From assembly GCF_003589925.1 (NCBI RefSeq), contig NZ_CP032382.1, positions 124,001 through 188,000 on the forward strand: DNA of 64,000 bases, in the 5' to 3' direction. This document shows positions 26,744 to 34,489 of this stretch, piece by piece (position 1 is the stretch's first letter; each line of letters begins with the position of its first letter). This DNA comes from Chryseolinea soli (GTDB lineage: Bacteria; Bacteroidota; Bacteroidia; Cytophagales; Cyclobacteriaceae). The translations under genes were made by a program, and so were the position numbers. The notes beneath the pieces are model-generated. The model saw only the letters and a program-made list of their open reading frames with translations. It was not told where the DNA came from and did no database searches.

Positions 26744-29550
26744 AAGCACGTGCATTACTCTTCTTGCTTTGGGTGTTCATCCTACCCTGCTTAGCATCTC
26801 CGCCCGAAGAAGCCATGGTCAATCAGGCCCTCTTCAAGTACAATGCCCTTGAGAAATACAATGCTTCCAATGAGCGGATCGGACAGGATTCCAAAAATGA
26901 ATACATCATTTTACTAGATCCCGACTGGCACCTCAGTCCCGACTGGATCGAAGAGCAGGGCAAAACTCAAAAAGTGCTCGCCGGCCGCTACGAGGCGCTC
27001 AGCAAGATGCTGAAAGATTTCAATGACCTGCGCAAAGACGATCTGCGATTCTATGTCGTCGTCGTGAACGACTACCAGATGCTGTTGAATGAAACCATCG
27101 ACATCAGCAAACTGCCCGCACGCGTCACCAACCTCAGTCAACTGGTACAGCTGCCCGACGTGAACGCTCAATACGACCGGTGCAAAAAAGAGATCGCCCG
27201 CATTCCGGCCGGTATCGCCAACGCCATGCTCAAGGCTGGGTACACCAACCGCGTCATCTATTTCTTCAGCCTCATCCGTCTCTTCAAGCTGGACAAAAAA
27301 GAAAGGACCTACCGCTACGACAATCTGACCCTTCTAGGCGACGACCTCAAGTCGGCAGAGTCCAAGCTGAGGGAGAGCGCCAAGAAAACCTTCACAAAGA
27401 CCAGCAACTCCGGCGAATTTGTGCAAGGCGCCGTGACCAGCCTCATCAACGCCATTCACGTGGTCGTTGATGAGGCCGACGACAGCCAACCCGCCGTGGA
27501 CTGCAGCAACAGCACGGAAGATCTGGTAAACAAGACCAAAGACCTTCGCACAAAACACTACGCCACCGCCGTCACCGAAACGGCCACCCTATTGGACGTA
27601 AAAGCAACGGCCCATCAAAAAGGATCAAAGTATCTTCTGGTGGACGAACCGGCCGGGTTTGCCGCCGAAGACCTCTTCACCACCACCATCCTCCCCGACA
27701 AACTCACCCTGCTGGCCAACGGCAACTCCGACTACAAAGTCTACGTCGTCTTCAAGGCCATCGACTTCCTCATGCCTGGTGCCGACTGGAAAACCTTCGC
27801 GCTGGACGTGGCCGCCAAATCCGTCACCACCAAAACGCCGAACACGATCGTGGTCGTGGTGCCCTACTACAAACTTTCTTGTCTCGCCAAAACTTGGATC
27901 GTCACCAGCCAGAGCACCGGTCTTTTTATGCCTGGTGTGTTTTGTGCCGACCAAAGTCTGCAGGCCTTAATGAATGCTGCTATGATCGGGCCGGGCAATA
28001 CTTGGGAAGCGAATTTTAACCAGGCGTTTAGCTACATACCGAAGAAGTATTATCTGTTCAAATACGCCGTCTCCTATGATTTCATCGTCAAGCGTTTTGA
28101 GCCAGTCGTAAGCACGGGCGCCGGTCATAAGGAAATATGCGATCTGCAGATCCTAGTGGATAACCGGCTGCGGAAAAACATCGAGGCCAAGGCGGCGATC
28201 AAAAAACAGTTCGACGCCAAAGAACAGCTGCCGGATGTGCTGAAAGAAAACTACGCGATCCTCAGAAACCTGCCCTCCGAGCCCGGCACCGCCTACTTGC
28301 TGAAACACGGTATAAAAGAGAGTGCACTGATCAAAACACGGGGATCGGGGTCTACTTTGAACAGCATCGCGGGCGAACAATTTGTGAAATGGTTCGTTGC
28401 TGGTCAGGCTGCTCAAGCAGAAGGCACCGCGTGGGCCAGCGTAGCCAACAATCTCGACGCCAGTGTAGACTCGCCAGCAGACGCCGTGTTCGTTACGGGC
28501 GTCAATCCTGTGAAGCTCGAAAAATACTACGACGCCCTCGACAACCTGGGCATGGCTCTGAACTTCGCGGAGTTGGATTGGATAACGGATGGTGCGGGTT
28601 TTCTAGTAGCATCGTACTACCGGGATACCAATACCAAGGTTGTTTATGCCAGCAGCCTAGCCATACCCGTTGGCGCGATAGTCATTCGGACGGTGGCCAA
28701 GCGGTTGAAAATTTTAAAGAAGACCACTCAGGGCTGGGAGTTGGTGGAAGATGCCGTTTCCGTTCTCGAGAACTTAAAAAGCCGGTTGCACGCGAAAGGG
28801 TGGAGCAACGATTTGGTGAGCGAATTTGAAAAGGACTTTGTAGGAAATGCAGAAATGCTCGCTAAATTTGGTGAGCATGAGGGGTTGGTTGATGCGTGGG
28901 AAGTGTTGAATATTAACAATGTCCTCCGGAAAAATCCCTCGGACTTGGAAAAACTCTCTAACTTCATAAAGGAAGCTGGAGCAGAAAAAACAAAGTTAAT
29001 CGAGAGCTTCAAGAACACGCCCGATGCCCGTAATTGGGTTGACATGAAGATACCTGAACGCGAACTGGATAATATTTATAGTAGTTTCAAGAATGAACCT
29101 CCATTTGACCTAGATGCATGGACACCCAAACACAAGGCAGAGCGCTGGGCACAGTACAAAGAAGAAAAAGGCAATACTGGGTTAGACTTCAAATCATGGA
29201 GCAATGTTTATGACGGGAATATTAAGAAGGCCTCGGCTGCCAAGAAAGGTGTCGATGACTATTTTGCCTCGGTTGGTTGGGGGAGACGAGAAGTTACAAT
29301 AGATGTCAATGGACAAATGAGACGTCTTGATATCGCTGACGAAGGTGATTTGAAAGGGATAGAATTTAAGGAATATTCCGAGGGGAAAGTATATGCCACT
29401 GAAATGGTTCGAAAAGAAGTTGAACTTGATAGTCTGCTTGTTGACACAGGCGGTTGGGAACTGGAATGGATATTTAAAAACTGCGAACCGAGTGGCCCAC
29501 TAAAGAAGCTATTAGAAGAAGCTGGCATAAAAGTTACGTTGATCAATTAA
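26740..29550 (+). CDS. Large exported protein with putative C-terminal nuclease toxin domain
   Basis: The 936-residue product has a signal peptide (ALLFLLWVFILPCLAS). Residues about 20-680 form a long region of no known family. About 690-770 carries FVGNAEMLAKFGEHEGLVDAW, a linker of the kind found just before toxin tips in Bacteroidota polymorphic toxins. The last 100 residues show Asp864/Asp867 followed by Glu875-Phe-Lys877, then a Gly-Gly-Trp turn, matching the order of a PD-(D/E)xK restriction-endonuclease fold. GC content falls in this C-terminal part. There is no T9SS tail. Two AT-rich small genes follow at once. The toxin identity is inference. Confidence 0.65.
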   Translation: MKARALLFLLWVFILPCLASPPEEAMVNQALFKYNALEKYNASNERIGQDSKNEYIILLDPDWHLSPDWIEEQGKTQKVLAGRYEALSKMLKDFNDLRKDDLRFYVVVVNDYQMLLNETIDISKLPARVTNLSQLVQLPDVNAQYDRCKKEIARIPAGIANAMLKAGYTNRVIYFFSLIRLFKLDKKERTYRYDNLTLLGDDLKSAESKLRESAKKTFTKTSNSGEFVQGAVTSLINAIHVVVDEADDSQPAVDCSNSTEDLVNKTKDLRTKHYATAVTETATLLDVKATAHQKGSKYLLVDEPAGFAAEDLFTTTILPDKLTLLANGNSDYKVYVVFKAIDFLMPGADWKTFALDVAAKSVTTKTPNTIVVVVPYYKLSCLAKTWIVTSQSTGLFMPGVFCADQSLQALMNAAMIGPGNTWEANFNQAFSYIPKKYYLFKYAVSYDFIVKRFEPVVSTGAGHKEICDLQILVDNRLRKNIEAKAAIKKQFDAKEQLPDVLKENYAILRNLPSEPGTAYLLKHGIKESALIKTRGSGSTLNSIAGEQFVKWFVAGQAAQAEGTAWASVANNLDASVDSPADAVFVTGVNPVKLEKYYDALDNLGMALNFAELDWITDGAGFLVASYYRDTNTKVVYASSLAIPVGAIVIRTVAKRLKILKKTTQGWELVEDAVSVLENLKSRLHAKGWSNDLVSEFEKDFVGNAEMLAKFGEHEGLVDAWEVLNINNVLRKNPSDLEKLSNFIKEAGAEKTKLIESFKNTPDARNWVDMKIPERELDNIYSSFKNEPPFDLDAWTPKHKAERWAQYKEEKGNTGLDFKSWSNVYDGNIKKASAAKKGVDDYFASVGWGRREVTIDVNGQMRRLDIADEGDLKGIEFKEYSEGKVYATEMVRKEVELDSLLVDTGGWELEWIFKNCEPSGPLKKLLEEAGIKVTLIN

Positions 29551-29555
29551 AAAAT

Positions 29556-30011
29556 ATGGACAGGACAGAAAAAGAAAGACGAAAAGAGGATTTTGAATCG
29601 TGGATTACATTTATGCCCGATAAAATTATCGTACTGAAGGAAGCGCTTCCCTTTGAAATTTCTAAGAATCTGGATTATTCATCCTCGTCTCTCGATCTTA
29701 TTGAAAGATACCTACTTGATAAATATACGAGGGAGGATTTTAGCAAAAATGAAAACAAATATTTTTTGGATCAGTTGGCCAGCTATTTAGGAACAACATG
29801 CAAGAGAAATTGGCAAAATTCATTTTGGGATATAGAATTGGACGATGAACAACAGGCATTTTTCGGCGTCCCTATTCTTAAAATAAAAGAGAGTCCACTC
29901 CCTCCATTTAGCCCGTATCATACTTTAACAGCTCTATTCAGCAGAAAGCGCGGCAATTTTCTAAGTACGATATTAGAGAGCACTAAGAAAATGCTAGAGA
30001 GGGAACGCTAA
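29556..30011 (+). CDS. Candidate immunity protein 1
   Basis: The 151-residue protein is cytosolic, helical and highly charged, starting 5 bp after the toxin stop. It has no signal or membrane segment. GC content is low (21 of 60 bases in 29581-29640, against 38 of 60 at 27661-27720 in the gene before it). The position directly after a toxin tip and the base composition are typical of immunity genes of polymorphic toxins. The sequence resembles no family I recognise. Confidence 0.6.
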   Translation: MDRTEKERRKEDFESWITFMPDKIIVLKEALPFEISKNLDYSSSSLDLIERYLLDKYTREDFSKNENKYFLDQLASYLGTTCKRNWQNSFWDIELDDEQQAFFGVPILKIKESPLPPFSPYHTLTALFSRKRGNFLSTILESTKKMLERER

Positions 30012-30014
30012 AAT

Positions 30015-30482
30015 ATGGATATACACTCAAACTTAGTCCCCATTCTACAGCAAATCAACTTTGCCTCCCGATACAAGTCATTGTGTGAAAGATACTCTGA
30101 TTTCAATGCTCGAATGAAAGAATATGATCGCGATAGAATTCAAGCTTTTTATGATGGAAAAGGTCTGAAGGTATCCTTTGTTGAAGGAGAACGATTTTTC
30201 AAAGTTTTGGACACCGTTGGGAAGTTTAAAATCCAATTCAATACAATACCCGAAAATGGGTTTCTTCAATTTGTACTGGATGTTAAGAATGGAAAAGAGA
30301 GATATAATTTAGGGTGGGGAATGTGGGAGTCCATTACCCGAGAATTGTTAAATATAGAATCCCGGAAACCAAAATTCGGCTCCTATGAAGAACTCAATGA
30401 AATTTTAAAAGAAGCATTTTCCATCTACGAAGACTTTAAGCATGGACTTTTAAAACTAGAGGAGAGCCAGACACAACGTTGA
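30015..30482 (+). CDS. Candidate immunity protein 2 or immunity partner
   Basis: The 155-residue cytosolic protein starts 3 bp after the previous stop. It contains an alpha/beta segment (GLKVSFVEGERFFKVLDTVGKFKIQFNTIP) and a helical C-terminus (LNEILKEAFSIYEDFKHG). It is AT-rich like its neighbour. Tandem immunity genes are common downstream of exchangeable toxin tips, and one may belong to a different, lost toxin. No family is recognised. Confidence 0.55.
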   Translation: MDIHSNLVPILQQINFASRYKSLCERYSDFNARMKEYDRDRIQAFYDGKGLKVSFVEGERFFKVLDTVGKFKIQFNTIPENGFLQFVLDVKNGKERYNLGWGMWESITRELLNIESRKPKFGSYEELNEILKEAFSIYEDFKHGLLKLEESQTQR

Positions 30483-30991
30483 CTTTAGAAAAACCTGAAT
30501 CAAATAGAGCTCCTATGACATAGATCGGCATACACATCTCGCCATGAAAAAAAGAGAGAACAATAAAATTTTGACCCCCGCTAGTGTATAAAAAAATTTA
30601 CAGCTCGGATCATCTGCATGGCACACTCAGGAAAGCATTATATGCTCGATTTTTGAAAGGATACTACACGTCTTCGAAACGGAATAAACGAAATTACTAA
30701 AACCTATAGTACATCGCTCACGCATCTAAGAGCGCATTAGCTGATCTCCAGCTGATTAACGATGCATCCCCAAAAAAAGGGATTACTTTATTTCCATCGG
30801 TTTTTGCAAACATCTCCGGCCGAGCAAACACGTCTATTTCTCAGGTCATCCGATTCCACAAAAAAATCTATAAAAAATCACCACTGCAATTCTGTTGCAG
30901 TAGCAAGAGGCATATTTGTTTATAACGGTTAGCGACAGACAGGCCACCCGTTAAAATTTCTTTTTCATTTCCAACGAAACAACAATAAGCT
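30483..30991. other. 509-bp AT-rich intergenic region
   Basis: No gene longer than about 20 codons with a sensible start is seen. A 15-codon frame starts at ATG 30543. A hairpin lies at 30883-30901 (7-bp arms ACTGCAA and TTGCAGT, 5-base loop), and a TTATAACGGTTAGCG stretch at 30923-30937 recalls the repeat core elsewhere. The composition is like the immunity genes before it, so it may hold decayed remains of earlier cassettes. No homology was tested. Confidence 0.5.
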
Positions 30992-32590
30992 ATGTCATCC
31001 ATCACCACCAGCTTCCCAGCCAAATCCGTTACGGGTTTGCTCTTTCTCCCTCTTCTCATTTTCGGCTCGTGTAAAAAAGATGATCCGCAACCACAAGACG
31101 TCATCTCACCCGAAATCTCCCTAGTCGGTGTCACCGACCAGTCGTCTGTTTGGAATACCGTACCCTTGACGTTAGACGCCGCCGATGCGACAGGCATTGC
31201 CAAAGTCGAGATCTATGTCGATGGTGTCCTTGTCTCAACGCTCACGGCACCTCCTTATGCGCTATCCTGGAATTCTAATGACGTCACGGATGGCGCACAC
31301 AGTATCAGGGGGGTTGCTTACGACAATTCTGGCAACAAATCGGAAAAAGTAGTCTCAGTGACCGTAAAAAATATCCTGGTAAGCATAAACATAGCTGCCG
31401 ATCAGCTTTCAACTGACATCAAAATAAGGGAACGGGGGTTTGTGTTCCTATCAGACGAAAATGGGAAGGTAATTTCCGTCTCGGAATACAAAAACAGTGA
31501 CAAGGTGACACTCAAAAATCCGGATTTCAATGGCGAATATTTTTATTTGACGGAGGTATCTAAAGACACGTTTGGCATCTCACTGGCCACCTTTGCCCAA
31601 ATAGAAAGAGGTAAAAATTGGGTCCTTATCAATCCCCTACCAGATAATTATGCTGAGAGCGCTACATTAAACTTCTTAAATGCAAAACCGAGCCCTACAT
31701 ATTATTACGACGCAGCTCCCAACGGCAATGTAACCTATACTATTGATGAAGATCACATCACCTCGATGGCTTCTCTTCGCAAAAGTCCCACCGATCTTTT
31801 CGTGACGCTATACGACCGCGATAAAGGAACCCCTCTCAAGTACTTCTTCTATTCCGGTATCACCGCTGGCGCAAACACAATAGATTTGGCTCAGGTCACG
31901 AAGGACTTCTCTACTCAAGATTTCACTTTCTCGGACGAATTTGATTGGTCATCCTTACGCATTTATGGATTACCAGACGCCAATAATTTTGATGAATATT
32001 ATTCCCTTAGCCGATATTATTATGTCCGGGATCTTCCGAACCAACAGCAATCCCAAAAGCTATATTTTCCAGGCTCCACCTTTCCAACGTATTACTCTGA
32101 ATATTACGCCAATAGTAAAAATACTTTCTATGAAAAAGGAAGTACTCACGACCTGCTCAAACTGGACCTAATTAAGAACGACATATCGTTTACTTTTAAT
32201 GAAAATAAACTGACGTATTCAGCCAGCGGGGATTTTGACTTCTTTACCATCTTAGTCGGTCCAACAGACTCACCTTGGCAGTTTGCTCTTCCCGAGCGAA
32301 ACGGCGTTCTTCCAATGTTCGACATCCCCGCAATTTTAAAAAGCTATCCAATTCCAGCCATCGATATCCCTTTTGCCCACATCGTTCAGGATTATGAGAA
32401 TATGACTGGTTATGAAGACCTGAAGAGTTTTATCAGAAAGTCGGGCCGAAGTTTATCCGAGTTGTATGGTGTTGGAATAAACCATACATCTATTCTCTAT
32501 TTGAAGCCCACCACCGGTGGAAGACTCAGACCTCATCGCCCCTTTACCCGGTGGAATTTTGAAAAACACCGTCAGGAGTTGCCTCTATAG
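30992..32590 (+). CDS. Ig-like domain lipoprotein of unknown function
   Basis: The 532-residue product has a lipobox (LIFGSC) followed by KKDDPQ, the kind of +2 acidic/basic start common on exported Bacteroidota lipoproteins. Residues about 45-130 form an Ig-like domain (DATGIAKVEIYVDGVLVSTLTAPPYALSW..., then GAHSIRGVAYDNSGN). The remaining 400 residues are beta-rich, with many Tyr and Asp. It has no sorting tail. The barrel gene 105 bp downstream is in the same orientation, so they may form an outer-membrane pair. Confidence 0.75.
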   Translation: MSSITTSFPAKSVTGLLFLPLLIFGSCKKDDPQPQDVISPEISLVGVTDQSSVWNTVPLTLDAADATGIAKVEIYVDGVLVSTLTAPPYALSWNSNDVTDGAHSIRGVAYDNSGNKSEKVVSVTVKNILVSINIAADQLSTDIKIRERGFVFLSDENGKVISVSEYKNSDKVTLKNPDFNGEYFYLTEVSKDTFGISLATFAQIERGKNWVLINPLPDNYAESATLNFLNAKPSPTYYYDAAPNGNVTYTIDEDHITSMASLRKSPTDLFVTLYDRDKGTPLKYFFYSGITAGANTIDLAQVTKDFSTQDFTFSDEFDWSSLRIYGLPDANNFDEYYSLSRYYYVRDLPNQQQSQKLYFPGSTFPTYYSEYYANSKNTFYEKGSTHDLLKLDLIKNDISFTFNENKLTYSASGDFDFFTILVGPTDSPWQFALPERNGVLPMFDIPAILKSYPIPAIDIPFAHIVQDYENMTGYEDLKSFIRKSGRSLSELYGVGINHTSILYLKPTTGGRLRPHRPFTRWNFEKHRQELPL

Positions 32591-32695
32591 CCATGTCCGG
32601 CGTCCGCGTTATGTTGCCATTCCGCAGACGCCGGAAATTTCAATTACCCTTTAACTGCATCCCCGCTAGCATCATTCTTACAATCGTTTCATGAG

Positions 32696-34411
32696 ATGAA
32701 CCATCTATTGCTCACGTTGTCCTTTATTGCACTCCCCTATACCCAGCTCATCGCACAGAATCTGGAAGAACTGGGATTAAAGAAGGGTGTGAAGATCAAC
32801 GGCTCCGTTAACATCAATACCATTGGCTACATCGCCCGGGGCATCGAACAACGGCGGGACCCGCTTAACTGGTTTGCCGCGGGCAATCTGAACGTAAATT
32901 TATTTGGCTACAATGCGCCTTTCTCGTTCAGTTATAGCAACGTGAATAAAAGCTATAGTCAGCCGTTCAACCAATTCAGTTTTACGCCACAATACAAATG
33001 GGTCAAAGCCTATGTCGGATACAACGCTATGACCTTTTCGTCCTACACCCTGGCGGGCCATGTGTTTCTGGGAGGTGGGATGGAACTCACCCCTGGCAAG
33101 TGGCGAATTGCAGCGATGTATGGAAGATTAAAAAAAGCGGTGCTCTTTAACCCGGAAGACACCTTGCAAAATAGCAACGCCGCCTACAAACGGATGGGAT
33201 ATGGGGTGAAAATAGGATATGAAAGCAACGGCGATGCGATCACCGCGAATATCTTCACAGCAAAAGACGATGTCCACTCTCTACCGTACGTATTGCCCGG
33301 CAGCCAGCTTACCCCCAAGCAAAATGTGGCCATGAGCCTGAGCGTTCGAAAGAAATTCCTAAAGCGCTTCTTCGTGGAAAGTGAATATGCCATTTCCGTC
33401 CTCAACAACAATACAAAGGCCAACGGCGAAGGCGATACGATCGCCATCACCCCCACGCACAACCTCGTCAAAGGATTGCTTCCCGAAAACGCCATTAGTC
33501 GTTATTACGACGCTGTCAGAGCAAGCGCCGGCTATCAGGGGAATTGGTTTGTCATTCAGCTTCGCTACGAGCGGATCGCTCCGGAGTATCAGACATTGGG
33601 CGCCTATTATTTTAACAATGATATGCGCAACATCACCATCGCCCCGGCTTTTCGCTTACTGCAAAACAGGCTGAACCTGGGATTCAATGCAGGGGTTCAG
33701 GAAAATAACCTGGATAAAAGCAGGGCATCAGTCACCAAGCGCGTTGCAGGAGCCCTCAACGCTACGTACGCACCCTCCGACCAGTGGAATTTTGGGGTGA
33801 ACTATTCCAACTTCTCATCCTATACCAACCTGAGACCACGGCAAGATCCTTTTTATCAAAATACCATGGACACGCTAAACTTCTACCAGGTTAGTCAAAC
33901 CATGAGCGGCACAGTGATGCGAAATCTCGGAGACAAGGAAAAACCGCGAAGCGTAACACTCTCCGGCAGCTACCAAAAAGCGAACGACCGGCCAAGCCAT
34001 GACCATGGGCAGCAATCCGATTTTGTGACGCTGAATGTCGCCTATAACCACTCGATTGTTGCCTCAAACACCATACTGTCGGTAGCCGCCAACGCCTTTG
34101 CCAATCGTGTAGCGGGCATGCGGAGCAATTACTTTGGGCCAACGCTAAGCATCACGAAAGCCATGCTGGAGAAAACGCTCAGGGGCTCCTGGGCTTGCGC
34201 TTATAATCAAACTTCAGGCAACACCGATATCAGCCCCATTCTCAACAATCGAATCAGTCTGAATTATTCACCCGTCGCGGAGAAGCTGGATAGCAAAAGT
34301 GCCCATTCATTTTCGTTGGGCATAAACATCTTGAATCGGTTGAAAAGCGTTGAACAACAGCCCGTGTATGCGGAGTTGACTTGCACCATCAATTATTCGT
34401 ACTCTTTTTGA
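32696..34411 (+). CDS. Outer-membrane beta-barrel protein, about 571 residues
   Basis: The 571-residue product has a short signal peptide (cleavage after LIAQ near residue 21). The mature chain shows long alternating strands rich in Tyr, Asn and Ser, with YIARGIEQRRDPLNW in the first 45 residues and the C-terminus YSYSF with a terminal Phe. The strand count suggests 20 or more, larger than a porin, so it could be an export or import channel. No periplasmic plug is recognised. It closes the secreted-protein block and is convergent with the DUF5107 gene. The family is unknown to me. Confidence 0.75.
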   Translation: MNHLLLTLSFIALPYTQLIAQNLEELGLKKGVKINGSVNINTIGYIARGIEQRRDPLNWFAAGNLNVNLFGYNAPFSFSYSNVNKSYSQPFNQFSFTPQYKWVKAYVGYNAMTFSSYTLAGHVFLGGGMELTPGKWRIAAMYGRLKKAVLFNPEDTLQNSNAAYKRMGYGVKIGYESNGDAITANIFTAKDDVHSLPYVLPGSQLTPKQNVAMSLSVRKKFLKRFFVESEYAISVLNNNTKANGEGDTIAITPTHNLVKGLLPENAISRYYDAVRASAGYQGNWFVIQLRYERIAPEYQTLGAYYFNNDMRNITIAPAFRLLQNRLNLGFNAGVQENNLDKSRASVTKRVAGALNATYAPSDQWNFGVNYSNFSSYTNLRPRQDPFYQNTMDTLNFYQVSQTMSGTVMRNLGDKEKPRSVTLSGSYQKANDRPSHDHGQQSDFVTLNVAYNHSIVASNTILSVAANAFANRVAGMRSNYFGPTLSITKAMLEKTLRGSWACAYNQTSGNTDISPILNNRISLNYSPVAEKLDSKSAHSFSLGINILNRLKSVEQQPVYAELTCTINYSYSF

Positions 34412-34489
34412 AATTGTTCCTTGTTGACCCACTCTGCTTTGACAGCGAGGCCTTGCGCAGGCAACAAATACATCAGACGCAAAAGTCGG

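Noticed and set aside
30543..30590. A 15-codon gene starting at ATG 30543
   Set aside because: It is too short, with no neighbouring support or recognisable leader-peptide pattern.
34412..34489. Intrinsic terminator between the barrel and DUF5107 genes
   Set aside because: Only a 4-bp GCCT/AGGC stem is visible, with no T-tract on either strand.
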